A stretch of DNA of 64,000 nucleotides from Forficula auricularia (lineage: Eukaryota > Arthropoda > Insecta > Dermaptera > Forficulidae), in NCBI GenBank assembly GCA_024734495.1, contig JALMQS010000225.1:15150591-15214590 (forward strand), given 5' to 3'. Below the pieces are notes generated by a model. It saw only the letters and a program-made list of their open reading frames with translations. It did no database searches and was not told the DNA's origin. A program made the translations under genes and the position numbers. Of the stretch, positions 1 through 10,796 are shown piece by piece; position 1 is the first letter of the stretch, and each line of letters starts with the position of its first letter.

Positions 1-20
1 TATATATATATATATATATA
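1..20. repeat. (TA)n microsatellite at window edge
   Basis: Ten TA units open the window; the run may continue to the left. Confidence 0.9.
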
Positions 21-952
21 GATATATTTTGAGACATATACCTATATATCTTATATTATTATTATTATATTATACATAAAGCCCACCTGTCAAAATAGAA
101 AATGCTTGTATAGGGAAATTAATAAATCCTAATGGTAAGAAACATTTGACCTTTCAAGTGGTATAACCTTTCTTCCACTTTGTTTATCTAAGGCAGAGCT
201 AATAATTTTATTAACTTTGCAAGATATAGAGGATGTTGTATATATTTCTATAAAAAAAGCTTGTTTAACCTAAACGATAGTAAATTGACTATATAAAGAT
301 TTGAATTAAGCCTAAGAAAATTTAAAATATCAGTTTCTTTGCTCCATGGTAAAAGAAAAACATTTCAAAACAAAGTATTTTTGACATATATTTGTCAAAC
401 ATCCCCCCCTGCATTTTAATTAAAAGAAAAAAGAGAGGCTGAATTCATTGAAAACCAATGTCTAGTGGAATTATAAATTTATTATTTTCGTAAAAAGAAA
501 TGTTGATTTTTAGTGTACGATTATTTCAAATTACTCAAAAAATTTCAATTTTAAATAGAGAAAACTACTCATACACACATAAAGATTTGACTGAAGTTAA
601 ACTCAGCAGAGGCTCCAAGTGGCAATGGGAATAATATTGTTTGAGGTCTAATTTCCTAGGCACAATATTTTTGGCACATAGACCCTTTTGATTTACAACT
701 GAAAAAGTAAACAAAATAACTAAATTAAAAAAAGTAAAAATTTTATTATATTATTATTATATTTTAATATTATTTGAAAAAAAATTAAATAATCTTTAGC
801 AATCATCATATTATTTTTATAATTTTATTTATTCTTGGCCTTTCAGCCATCAGATTATTACATTATTTTAATTAAAATTTCCAAAATTTTTAATTAAAAG
901 AAACTAATGCGGGATTAAATCCTGCAAACCATATATTAAATAATAGGCAATT
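21..952. other. AT-rich stretch, no feature seen
   Basis: No open frame, tRNA-like box or repeat shared with other parts of the window was recognised, apart from short A/T runs. Confidence 0.5.
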
Positions 953-1285
953 GGATGTTGATGAAAGCAGTCCACGGTGGTTGCAAAAAATAAGACTATA
1001 GAGGTTTTATTATTTTACATTTATTTGTTAAACCGACGTTTCGGAGATTTATTCTCTCCTTCTTCAGGGTAACAAAAGTCAATGAAAGTAGTTCAAAAAT
1101 AGTTACTTTCTGCCTTGACTAAAACATTATAAAAATTTTTTTGGCATTGTCAAAGGAAACAATAGTAACTATTTTTTGAACTACTCATTAGACTGTTACA
1201 GTATGTTCTCGAAATGTAAAAATAAATAAAACGTCTCTATAGTCATTATTTACAACCACCGTGGATCTTTCATCAACATCGAATA
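953..1285. repeat. Fold-back repeat carrying a hammerhead-like motif
   Basis: The left arm (about 955-1035) and right arm (about 1213-1281) are inverted copies; both carry the ATGAAAG / CCACGGTGG / CTATAG series in mirrored order. A second inner pair is at about 1084-1105 and 1167-1187. The left arm contains, on the minus strand, a minimal hammerhead-like motif (1027-1073). The layout matches the fold-backs at 11484-11937 and 45893-46280. Such motifs are known from the flanking repeats of Penelope-like retroelements; no reverse transcriptase of that class is visible here, so the element would be non-autonomous. Confidence 0.7.
1027..1073 (-). ncRNA. Minimal hammerhead-like ribozyme motif
   Basis: Minus strand, 5' to 3': stem I side GTTACC, core CTGAAGA (1061-1067), one extra A, stem II GGAGA paired with TCTCC around a 7-nt loop, GAAAC (1038-1042), GTC (1035-1037, predicted cleavage after the C), then GGTTTAAC, which pairs with GTTACC leaving two T bulged. 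ACGT after GAA is self-complementary, so stem III could form only between two molecules, as proposed for the minimal hammerheads of Penelope-like elements. The nucleotide between CTGAAGA and stem II departs from the textbook core. Activity is unknown. Confidence 0.5.
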
Positions 1286-1689
1286 CATATTTATACCAGT
1301 CCGTCTCCTAAAGAAAATCTCTATCAATTAAATAATAGAATTAATAAATAGACCATTCATCGTTCTACGACCATGACTTATTAATCTCCGTTTGCTCTGG
1401 CAGATCAACTTTGAATAAGGATTATGTGCATATCATATTATATAGTTTTGAATTCTAAAGAGGATTAGTTTGTTAGAAACTAGATATCGAATTTCAACAA
1501 CATATCTATAACAGTACTCTTAAACAGACTAATCGTCGTTGCCAGTTTATTTGCGTCCCGAAACCAAAATACATTCTTGCTTTATATGTGTGGGATTAGA
1601 TTCTAGGATCAATTAAAGGTCGAGACTTAGTTTTAATAAGTTTTTTTTTAATGTAATTGAAAAGAAATAGCATTAACAAGAATATATTT
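1286..1689. other. AT-rich stretch, no feature seen
   Basis: Unique-looking sequence between the fold-back and the gag-like relic; no coding or RNA signal recognised. Confidence 0.4.
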
Positions 1690-2579
1690 AAACGTGTATG
1701 TGTATTCAGAGATCGGCTTCGGAATTCGTCTCCGACTGGTAATGGCTTCTTATCTTGTTGCTTATTTTGAGTCACTAGTTTTTGTTTCTTCTAAATCTTG
1801 TTTCAATAAGCTAATGACACTCTTATAATTGGAGATTTCTGAATTATAATAAGTTGCTCCAACAAAGAATCTTTATTTTTCAAATCAAAGGTAAATTTTT
1901 TGATGATAGTTTCATTTTTTTTAGACTCTAGTGGCTTCTCAGAATTCAATTAATTATAGGCGAAATTACCTTTATCTCGTCCCTCGACTATAGGCCTCTC
2001 TTTTACTGTAGAGAATTCATTTTCCTCACCTAACTCATGTTCTGGAAGTGGTAGGCGTCTAGTGCGGCTTATGATCGGTGGTTCTTCGATATTAATATTT
2101 ATTAGTACTTTTTAATAATTATTATTTTTTGAATGATATTGATTTTATTTTGATTAATGTTGGGGGATTGGGACTGTTATCTGATACATGCGTTAGGCTG
2201 TTGCTAGATCTGTTTTACCGATATCTGTTACTTAGCGTTTTTTTTTTGCAAGAGTCAGGATCCCTCGATCATTTGATTCCTGTATCAATGCTTCGTCTTC
2301 AACGCCTTGAATCTATTTTTGAATCGAATAAGTAGGAGAACCGTCAAATTTGTTTATGAGGTCCTCAAAATCACATAAGTTGACTGAGAAGATTATGTTT
2401 GGGAATGTCATTTCATTTTCTTTAAAATTTTGTACTTTTTCATCATCTTCTTCTTCTAGTAAATCCTTGAGTTTTTTAATGCCATCAAGAGCTTTATAAA
2501 TTGTTTTCATCATGCCTTCTTTAGTTGTTTTCTTAAGGTCCGAAATTCCTTGAAAAGATTTAAAATCGACGAACTTCAA
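1690..2579 (-). pseudogene. Decayed coding region, possibly retroelement gag
   Basis: Reading leftward on the minus strand, 2579-2313 is open for 88 codons and rich in Lys/Glu, with acidic run LLEEEDDEKV and the phrase NKFDGSPTYSI. The open frame ends at a stop just before 2313. Coding-like sequence then continues in other frames, for example QGVEDEALIQESNDRG (about 2307-2240) and EEPPIISRTRRLPLPEHEL (about 2090-2030). F-D-G-x-P followed by a hydrophobic helix is common in Gag proteins of LTR retrotransposons, so a decayed gag is my best guess. No zinc knuckle, protease or LTR was seen. It could equally be a decayed host gene or unidentified exons. Confidence 0.3.
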
Positions 2580-3380
2580 AAATTGACTTATAAAAAAATG
2601 CAGAAAACCTAAAATTTTTAAAATATTTATATAGGAAGCTCTTAAACGGTTTTAGCTAATTAGCTGATAAAGAAAAAAGAAAGTAATTGTTAGACCAGTA
2701 ATTTCTTTTATCGACGCTTATAATTGAATTTAATCAACTGAATTGCATGTTCCAAGAACTGTTTCCGAAGGTTCTTCGAGCATCTCTTTGGAATTGTTTG
2801 GGAAGGCTTAAATAAAGATCGTCGGAGATGATCTCTATCTTCACTAGAAACTCTAAAGCTTATGGCATAATCTAGTCAATATATAAGTAAATATAATTTT
2901 AGAAGATAATTAAATAATATCAGCTTTTGAAATTAATTAAGTTTATTAAATCATAATAAATCATACACTTTGAATGAAAAATATTTTTGTGACAAATAAT
3001 CCTCATTCGGCTAGGGAGAGAAGCTTTCTTTTTAATATTTCATGATTAAATAAAAAGATTCATTCATATTAAATTTCAAAACCATTTAAAATATTTAATA
3101 TTAACAATAAATCGGATTATCCAATGTGATCAAAGTAAAATGAAATTAACTTAACCTTTCATGAAGGTTCATTGAGGATTTTTTAATTAAATGTAAATCA
3201 TCTAATTATTAAGAGAATTAAAGCTGTTTTTGAAAAAATATCGAAAAATCTAAAAGCACGTTCAAGTAGTCGATATAACATAAAAACATCATTACAGAGT
3301 TATATTCAAATCTCCCAAAGGAAACATGAAGAAAAAAGACATTATAATATTTTCAAAATTTTCAATGTATAATCTTAATT
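2580..3380. other. AT-rich stretch, no feature seen
   Basis: No convincing open frame or shared repeat recognised until the ribozyme-like motif at 3406. Confidence 0.4.
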
Positions 3381-3405
3381 GGTAACTAATTTGAAATATT
3401 TGTGA

Positions 3406-3448
3406 TAGACTGATGATGAAGGTAATGCCTTCGAAACTATAGTCTCTA
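3406..3448 (+). ncRNA. Hammerhead ribozyme-like motif with CTGATGA core
   Basis: Order on the plus strand: stem I TAGA (3406-3409), CTGATGA (3410-3416), one extra T, stem II GAAGG (3418-3422) paired with CCTTC (3428-3432) around TAATG, GAAAC (3433-3437), TATA, GTC (3442-3444, predicted cleavage after C3444), then TCTA (3445-3448), which pairs with TAGA. Stem III is AC/GT closing a TATA loop, or a dimeric ACTATAGT palindrome. This is a type I layout with a very short stem III, the form described in Penelope-like elements. The extra T before stem II is non-canonical but is matched by an extra base in the window's other copies. The downstream AGAAGACTCTCTC resembles the arm of the hairpin at 18971-19061. 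Confidence 0.6.
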
Positions 3449-3624
3449 GAAATAATTAAAAATTATTTTATTTAAAAAACAGAAGACTCTCTCATTTTAT
3501 TTTATTTTTAACCTAAAATAAAAACATCATTCAGCTTTCATAAGTAAACCAAAGAATTTGTCCTCTGCTTGATGCAAATAAACACATCCAACTACACATA
3601 ATTAAAAAAATAACTTTATTTGTT

Positions 3625-4345
3625 TGAGACCATGTATGTATGGATTCCTTTTTTTCGTCGACGATTTTTTCCACACATTCAATCAATTAAAACGAAGTTG
3701 AAAACATATAATTACTTTTATCAAATGAATTGATGATTAGTTTTTGGTATATATCGGCTCACAAACATTAGTACTTTATTCCATTCCATTTTTACTTTTT
3801 TCCTAAATTTCTTGAAAATAGCAGAACCAATTATGATAAAATTTAATATTCTATTTAGCTACCTTGTGGTCCCTAAAATTTAAAGTTTTTAGTAAAATTA
3901 CTTATAATAAGCAAGAACTTTTTTCAAATTTTAAAAAATATATTTATTTGGACGGCTTAGCTCATTTAATCTTGATTTAGTGAGAATGGATAAGCTTCTC
4001 TTTGTAAACTACTATGCGTTGTTATCGTATCCGTTACCCTTGGTGAAGATCTGGAGGAATCAACTGAAAATAAAAAATAGTTCGATTCTCAATTCAATAC
4101 CTACATCTAATAATTGAAGAAAAATCATTCTACAATGCATTTATGATGTTTTGACCATTAGTGGTAACCATTGTTGAAAACATGTAGGAATCGACTTAGA
4201 ATCAAAAAGATCAAATACAACACTATAGCTTATCATATAACAATTCAATTTTTTCGGATTCACTGTATTTTTCATTTGAATGTTCTTAAGTTTGAAAGCT
4301 CAAATCTAAAAAAAATCTTCGTAATCAAAATACAAACATTTTGAC
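3625..4345 (+). repeat. HME element, diverged partial copy 1
   Basis: Matches the HME family in order: (GTAT)n stub, ACGATTTTTTCCACAC, TTTTTGGTATATATCGGC, ACATTAGTACTTTATT, TGGATAAGCTTCTC, TATCCGTTACC, then remnants of the ~118-bp unit (GGTAACCATTG, GGAATCGACTTAGAATC). Neither end hairpin is present and it is more diverged than the copies at 34778 and 49866, so it is probably an old truncated insertion. Confidence 0.75.
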
Positions 4346-4494
4346 AGTAGAATGGACTTTCTATGAACTTTACTTCTTGAATTATCATGGGTTTAGGAAT
4401 ACAGACACACAGTAAGAGAAAGGTAGAAAAAAATTAAGGTTGAAAATAATTTTTCTCCATGTTAGTAAAATTTCTAAAGACGAATAAGAAAAAA

Positions 4495-4680
4495 ATAGGG
4501 GGTCGGGTAGGATAGGCGGTAGCATGTCAGCCAGCTAATCCAAGAGGACTCGGAGTTCGAATCCGCTCGAGGCATCCGGCTAAAATCTGACCCCTGAGGT
4601 AGAGACAAATTTAAAAATAAAAATAAATAGTATCGTAAATGGCTTATGGCTACCATGGCCGAAAAGCCAAAAAAAAAAGA
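4495..4680 (+). mobile_element. tRNA-derived SINE
   Basis: A tRNA-like head with an A-box-like region (about 4510-4535) and a clear B box, GGAGTTCGAATCC (4553-4565), is followed by a non-tRNA body beginning CCGGCTAAAATCTGACCCC and an A-rich tail. The cloverleaf is not intact, so this is a SINE and not a tRNA gene. Its post-tRNA module recurs in the SINEs at 8785 and 12449. Confidence 0.75.
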
Positions 4681-5400
4681 AAAAAATAATAAATAACCAA
4701 AAAAATAAACATTTTGGTATCGTATAGCCAACTTTCATTCATGAGTTTCGTGGTTATCGGAATCCAGCCATACAGACAGAAAAATTTAAGTGAACTTAAA
4801 ACTTCTTGTAGGTATACCAAATTAATGTTAAAAATGATTTGCTAATTTAAGGATTCATTGAGATAGTGTTACATGATTTATAAAGAAGGTTACGAAGAAC
4901 TCTTGAATGATGTACTTATTCGCATAAAAACAGAGGGCAGAATGCACATCATTAGAGAGAGTGGCACTTCTCATCTTAAGACATGTTTCTTAGATATAGA
5001 ACAAAGAATACTAGAAAGTAGGTCATTTTGTAAGGATAGAATAAAAATTGACTTAAGAAAATTTGAGATAAATTAAGAAGTTTTTTCAAAATATCAAACA
5101 ATCTATATTTATGTATTTTTTTGAATATATATATTTAATATTGAATATTTTATCTTCAAAGAATATTACTAATTAATTTAATGTCAATTTTCTTTAAGGA
5201 ATGAGTATTTAGTTTTCCCTATCATCTTCCACACCATTCAAGCTTACATTATTTCAAGTTTTATTGGTAATTGAAAGTTGTATATTCGATCTAAAAATTA
5301 GAATTTGCGTTTTTACAAGAAATACCTACATGTTTTGATTTCTAGCAAAAGATCTTTTACAGTACCTATAATACCAGCCTTTTAAAAATAATTTGAATTC
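4681..5400. other. AT-rich stretch with one short unrecognised frame
   Basis: An open frame of 67 codons lies at 4873-5076 on the plus strand (starts MIYKEGYEELL, mixed charge, one CFLDIEQRI segment). It resembles nothing I recognise and no splice context stands out. It may be chance in AT-rich DNA. Confidence 0.3.
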
Positions 5401-5404
5401 CTTT

Positions 5405-6110
5405 TTTTCGAATGCAAGATCTCGAAAGAACCTTGCATTACCGAAGAGAACGAAAAATTATTCAAGAGAAAGGGTGGAGACTTAGGTGTATGTGCGCCCG
5501 GGTTTTGTAGGTTTGAAGATGTCGAGAAAAACGGAAGCCGAGAGAGAGTTTCAGTTCCTTGAAGTCATGGAAACAAACATATTAGTGAATGAAATTGTAC
5601 GATGCTATGTGTGAAGCAGGCTTTGTATGGGATTACTATAACTTCAACTCACCAGACATGCCGTGATAGTATCTATAAAATAGGGAAAGTGCGGAGACGC
5701 GTTTCCGATGGACCAGCGAGTCGAGGGAGGCGGTAAAGTTCGGGTTGTCTATTAGCTCGTATCCGAATTTCAACCAGGGTGGCAAGAGAATGATTGTTCG
5801 GAGGCCCCTCTTCACTGATGCAAACCCTATCCGAGACAGGGACAGGTTTGGGCCTTGTATAGAGTGAGAAGATGCAGAATCATGAATAAGAAGCCAATTT
5901 TCTTTGCTGCAAATTTCGCCACAGAGGAAATGTGTTCAAATGCAATTGAGAGGGCCAATATGGACAGTCTGTCACACATTTTGATAGTAAGTATTTGAAA
6001 CAAACAGAATATCATGAAAATTTTTATTTTCGCGCCTAGAAATGAGAAAATATTACATTTTGAGAGCTCCATTTTTCAAAAGTGTTCAGGTCGTGAATTA
6101 TTGAAAAAGC
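5405..6110 (-). pseudogene. LINE-A non-LTR retrotransposon, 3' fragment
   Basis: Minus strand. The region aligns by eye with the 3' half of the LINE at 21770-23000: shared TTGCATTACCGAAGAGAA, GTTCCTTGAAGTCATGG and TTTCGCCACAGAGGAAATG (plus-strand spelling). Translated pieces include HLLTLYKAQTCPCL, the post-palm region of a Jockey/CR1-type reverse transcriptase (family form: LYKAxIxPxLEY). The palm motifs are absent, so the copy is 5'-truncated, and stops and frameshifts show it is dead. The 3' end on the minus strand runs into TTGCATTCGA and a short A run, as expected for target-primed insertion. Confidence 0.75.
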
Positions 6111-6339
6111 TTCATTGATCAAATTTAATACTCACATTAATGAATTTGCTAAAATAATTAAATAAACAAATAAATAAAATGTAAATTTTACAATGAATTC
6201 AACACTACGGTCGCTCAGTGAGTTTCGCTTACTGAGCGCACTATTTTTTTTTTTTTTTATATTAATCATGACATGAATTGTTTTTAATTTAAAGATAAAT
6301 TAAATTTATTTTTACAAAATTTCAACCTTATTCTGGAAA

Positions 6340-7205
6340 AAGTTATAAGAATTCTAGATGAAGGAAGAGAAGGAATAAGTACCACTGAATGGTCTACATA
6401 ACGTATTTGCATATGCGGATGATATTGCCATAGTAGCGAATAGAGAGGAAGGTTTGATGGACATGCATGATAAAATCAAATGAATGGGCCTAAGAGTTGG
6501 TCTTAAAATAAATGCTGAAAAGACCAAAGCAATTGAAGTGTCAAGACATAACAACAACAACAACAACAATAGCTTGAGATGTGAGGATCCTAGTTACGAG
6601 TTTAGGGACTCTTATAACAACAAAAAATGAAGTAGACAAAGAAATTCAGACTCGAATTGTGAAAGGAAACCGTTGTAAGGCAGCCTTAAATAGCCTACTC
6701 AAAAATAAAATTCTCTCAAGAAAACTTAAAATTTAAATATACAACACCATTATTCGACCGGTGGTGCTCTATGGATGTGAGACATGGACCATGACCCTAC
6801 TGATCAGAAAAATCTAATGTCCTTCGAAAACAAGATCTTGAAGAGAATAAGCGGAATGATTAGAGATAGTGTTACTGGCGAATGGAGGTTTAGAAGTGCA
6901 AGGGAAGTGAGAGAATTAACAGGGCAGTCTTACATCACGAGCTGTATAAGATCACGAATGCTGGCTTGGGTGGGACACGTGGTGCGTGCTGATGAAGATC
7001 GAGCTATCAGCAAGATTTCCGAAGCAAAACCGATAGGAAGAAGACCACCAGGTAGACCACGGCAAAGATGGATGGACAATATAGCCAGAGATCTTGAAGA
7101 GTTGGGTGCTCAAGGAAATTGAAAGTCTATGGCGCGGGATAGGACAAAGTGGCGAGGCACTAGAGAGGAGACTAAAACATTTGAAATGTTGTTTGGACAC
7201 AGGAA
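6340..7205 (+). pseudogene. RTE-like LINE reverse transcriptase, C-terminal part
   Basis: Plus strand. FAYADDIAIVANREEG (about 6408-6455) is reverse-transcriptase motif C with the YADD catalytic pair intact. It is followed by GLRVGLKINAEKTKAI, motif D and the grip region. After a (CAA)n run at 6550-6568 and frame changes, an open stretch to 7122 encodes the C-terminal region typical of arthropod endonuclease/reverse-transcriptase LINEs: YGCETW-like context near 6770, SRMLAWVGHVVRADEDR, GRRPPGRPRQRWMDNI. The 5' part (endonuclease, fingers) is missing. In-frame stops show it is inactive. Confidence 0.85.
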
Positions 7206-8222
7206 GTAAGTAAATACCTCTGACAGAATATTATAATGAATGCATATCAACTTTTTATTAAACTCTATACGTCTTATATTAGTTTTAAATTGGGTCGGTC
7301 GGGACTTTTGACATTTCATTTGGAATAGTGTATTTAAGGTGTGTACCAATTTTTGCAAATGATTCCGAAGTTAAATGTTTATTTTGACTGGATTAAAATG
7401 AGTGTAAGGTTCTTATCAACACACCTAGATAATAGACAACATTGTGTCTTTAATCAAAGTTCACCAACTTATGAGATCTCTAATGATTCGCACAAAGAGA
7501 GCTTATTAAAATATTTGGTAAATATATCTACCTATACACATCCATAGCGAAATCTCAAAACTTTTTAATTATCCCTATCTCAATATTTTCTTTTTATACC
7601 AACTGTAGGATTTCGGAAATTAAAAAGAAATGAGATGATAATATATCCTCTATATTTTGTAGTGACATGCTCTTGTTTAATTAATTTGCACTTTGAATGA
7701 TAAATAGAAACTGAAGCAGCATCGAATGATTAATGTAAATTTTAATTAAATGTTCACTAGGTCTAGCAAACATCAAATCACCATAGACAAGTTTCGATTG
7801 GTTATTAGGTTATTACAAAGAGCTTTGAAGGATTTAATAAATAATTATAATATATCTAACATTTTTTCTGTGATTATAATTTAATTATAAATTAAGGGAA
7901 CAACAAAAGACGGGCTATTATGGGAATAATGCCAATTTGCTCGCTCTACAATAAATTTGGAAATGTTTGTTTGGTTGGAAACTTTTAATCTGAAACCAAA
8001 CAAATAAAAAAAAAACTTTGTTTCTTTCTCATTTATTTTGGTAGAAATGTTGATAGAAATAAATGAAAATGCTCTTTTAATGTTCTAAAACCATTTCAAT
8101 TCATTATTTAAGAATATTTGGGATTTTATCCTATCTGGAGTTTCTTGTCTTCTTAAATAATAATTACTAAAGAATATAAAATCAATTAAACTTTATTAAA
8201 AATCTGGTGTGACTTGGTATAC
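7206..8222. other. AT-rich stretch, no feature seen
   Basis: Short frames only (for example 7341-7547), without recognisable motifs; no shared repeat identified. Confidence 0.4.
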
Positions 8223-8224
8223 TA

Positions 8225-8643
8225 TAGAGTAAAACCTCGTTTATTCGGCCTCATTTATCCGGATAGGATTTGAAGACATTTTTATTTTAATAAATGTTGA
8301 CATAGATAATAATTTTTAACTCTGATAGCAAGAATGCAATTATACTTAATTTCACCAAAAATTCGCTTTAATTTTGATAATTATAATTTTTGCTTAAAAC
8401 AAAAGAATGTGGACCAATTCTTTGAAATGAAAAGATGTGAAAAGTTATTTTATGTTTTTTAACCTACCTATATAAGTATTTTTTTAAATAATTCTATCTA
8501 ATTTTGATATAAACATGTATTTTTTTATCGTAATAAATTCAAATTCGCCTATTTGAGGATTTGTTTTGTTTTTATTACCCATATATCCGGATTATCCGGT
8601 TTGCCTTTGGTCCCAGTTAGTTCGGATAAATCAGATTCTACTG
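8225..8643. mobile_element. Pogo/Tigger-like MITE
   Basis: Terminal inverted repeats of about 24 bp (left AGAGTAAAACCTCGTTTAT, right complement CAGTAGAATCTGATTTATCC) are bounded by TA on both sides. The CAGTxGAxxCTC...ATCCG form is typical of pogo-group Tc1/mariner elements. The 420-bp interior has no coding capacity, so it is non-autonomous. Confidence 0.75.
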
Positions 8644-8784
8644 TATTTATTTAATTTTTTTTCCATTACTATATAATAGCAAACAATATTTATATGTATT
8701 AATGGAAATAGGTTCGAACTAATAGCTTCACGATCTTTTAATTTCTCATGACAGTTGATGATTGTAATTGATTAGTATTCTATT

Positions 8785-9040
8785 TTTAGTTGACCGAGTT
8801 ATAGAGCATGCTTTCTAATCAAGCTAGCACGGGTTCAATCTTTGACCCACTATAATCTGATCCCTTCAGTGGAAAGCAATGGGAAACCACCCCTGTGAAA
8901 AATTTCCCCGAGAAAATTACAATGGAGAGGATACTCTCCACAGTAATCGCCGACGATCGGAATCGAGTATTGCACTTGAAGAAGACTAGAGATCATTCCG
9001 GAAAAGAAGTTTCATTTCTACCGAGTGAGCCTTTTTTTTA
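8785..9040 (+). mobile_element. tRNA-derived SINE
   Basis: Head GAGTTATAGAGCATG (A-box-like) and ACGGGTTCAATC (B-box-like, about 8828-8840), then CTATAATCTGATCCCTTC, a variant of the module after the tRNA heads at 4495 and 12449. The body AGCAATGGGAAACCACC onward is not shared with those two. It ends where the ACCGACTTC repeat begins. Confidence 0.6.
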
Positions 9041-9230
9041 ACCGACTTCAAAAAAGTAGGAGGTTCTCTATTCGACTGAATTTTTTTTTTTTTTGTGTGT
9101 TATGTTACCTCATATCTCCGCCAATTGTGAACCGATTTTGAAAAAAAAATTTGCATTGGGCTCAGTCTACCTTCCGATTGGTCCCATTTTTTTCATAGGT
9201 ATTTGACCTTTTTTGTTAGGTTTGTTCAGT
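9041..9230 (+). repeat. ACCGACTTC dispersed repeat
   Basis: Starts ACCGACTTCAAAAAAGTAGG, then a T run, GTTACCTCATATCTCCGCC and TGAACCGATTTTGAA. The same series occurs inverted at 18651-18800. This kind of repeat is widespread in arthropod genomes. Confidence 0.7.
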
Positions 9231-9364
9231 CCTAACTTATTTGTTTATTAACCGATCTTGATGATTCTTTTTTTATTGGAAAGAGGGTATCTTAGGGATG
9301 GTGCCACATTAATTTGGTCAAGTTCTGATTATATGATCACTATTAATAACATCACTAAAAAGAG

Positions 9365-9775
9365 AAAAATAAAAATAATTTTTAAAGAAAAAAATAAAAC
9401 CGACTTCAAAAAAATTAAATGCAACAAATAAAATACACTAAAATGAATAAAATAATTATTATCTTATTTAGTTACAACTAAACTACGAAATATTAACATG
9501 AAATTACTTTTTGAAGTCGGCGCCAAACATATACATTTTATGAATCGCACTCGACGGATCTTACTTAGTACGTTTGGTGGGTACGCTCGCTTACAGGTAT
9601 AGTTTGTTTGGCACCGACTTCAAAAAGTAATTTCATCTTAATATTTCGTAGTTTAGTTCTAACTAAATAAGATAATAATTATTTTATACCTTTTAGTGTA
9701 TTTTATTTGTTGCATTTAATTTTTTTGAAGTCGGTTTTATTTTTTTCTTAAAAATTATTTTTATAAAAATTTTGT
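9365..9775. repeat. Long inverted repeat with ACCGACTTC ends
   Basis: Arms of about 130-160 bp (9371-9530 and 9602-9768) are nearly perfect inverted copies: TAAAACCGACTTC outward, TTAGTTACAACTAAAC inward and GAAGTCGGCGCCAAAC at the inner border. The ~70-bp spacer is less AT-rich (CACTCGACGGATC). A half copy of one arm lies at 13440-13555. Confidence 0.85.
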
Positions 9776-10129
9776 CAATTTTTTTCTCTCTGTTATCCTT
9801 TTATGTTTTCTATTGTATTTCGAGATTCAAGAACACAATGAAGTTGAAGTGCCTTAAGCTTAAGTGGAATATTTGGATTTTATAATGAGAAGATTGAAAA
9901 ATATTAAGTATTTGTTTTTGTTATACTTTTATTTTCATACATTTTCTGCTCGTTTACTTTTTTTAATGAGAGAAGAGACAAAAATATACTAGACTAAAAA
10001 GAATGCTACCTAAAAGATAGAATTGATTCTCGCGAAGTAGAACGAAGTAGAACGAAAAGAAGGGTATAATTCAAGAGGTCCAGGTACTTATAGAGCTGAT
10101 CCTTTAAGGATTGTATATACATAATATGA
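9776..10129. other. AT-rich stretch, no feature seen
   Basis: No coding or shared repeat signal recognised; a direct duplication GAAGTAGAACGAAGTAGAAC sits near 10035. Confidence 0.35.
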
Positions 10130-10345
10130 GCTGGGAAAAAAATGAAGCGGGGTTCTAGGCTAGGGTCCAGGCGAGGAAATGAATTCACTATTTTCTTTCG
10201 TGTTAGAAATGTTTTAAACATGGAGAAAAATAATTTTCAAGCATATTTTGTCAGTTGGTGTCTGCTTAGATTCAGATACCTATATGATAGTTCAAGAACG
10301 GAAAGTCGTAGATAGTTCTAAAGATGGTGGGGTTGTTAACTTATA
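10130..10345 (+). repeat. GAACGGAAAGTCG dispersed repeat, copy 1
   Basis: Shares with the copies at 11190, 12040 and 19140 the series AGGCGAGG, TGAATTCAC, a G(T)CTGxxTAGA step and TCAAGAACGGAAAGTCGTA. Non-coding. Confidence 0.6.
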
Positions 10346-10479
10346 AACTACTTTTATAGGAAATGATGCCTCTTGTCCCCACTGCCACTTCCTTGAAACT
10401 AATATGAGCTGCCCCCTCCACCTAGATACGCCCTTTTTTACTTGAAGATTTTTGATATTTTGCAATTTCATCTTTTGGC

Positions 10480-10796
10480 TTTATTTTCAGTTTTGACACC
10501 CCTATGACCAAATAAGCCAAGTGTCTCTACCCCTTGTTAAAAACAAAATAAAAATAAAAAGTTTTTTAGGATTATTGAATTTTGACTTCTAACAAAAATA
10601 TTCACTGTTCTTTCAGTTTCACTTTGTAGAACTGGTGTAATTACTATTTAAATATGAATATTAACTAAGACTATGATAATAAAAACAAATATACTTAAAC
10701 AACTATACAATTTTTCTGCGCTACTCTGATTACCCTCTTCAAATAGCAAATATACCCCCATGGGAGTAATTACCCCTAGGTTAGGAACCACGGGTT
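10480..10796 (-). mobile_element. hAT-type element end, fragment
   Basis: Read on the minus strand from 10796: GTGGTTCCTAACCTAGGGG, then TACTCCCATGGGGGTA and GAGGGTAATCAGAG. The same order occurs on the plus strand at 13173-13260. CAGTGGTTCxxAACC is a common hAT terminal form. Further in (10640-10490) the segment matches 20320-20480: CTGAAAGAACA, ATTCAATAATCCTAA, AACAAGGGGTAGAGACAC. No transposase is visible. Confidence 0.55.

Noticed and set aside
2129..2335. 68-codon plus-strand gene
   Set aside because: Overlaps the minus-strand coding-like relic and has no motif; most likely a shadow.
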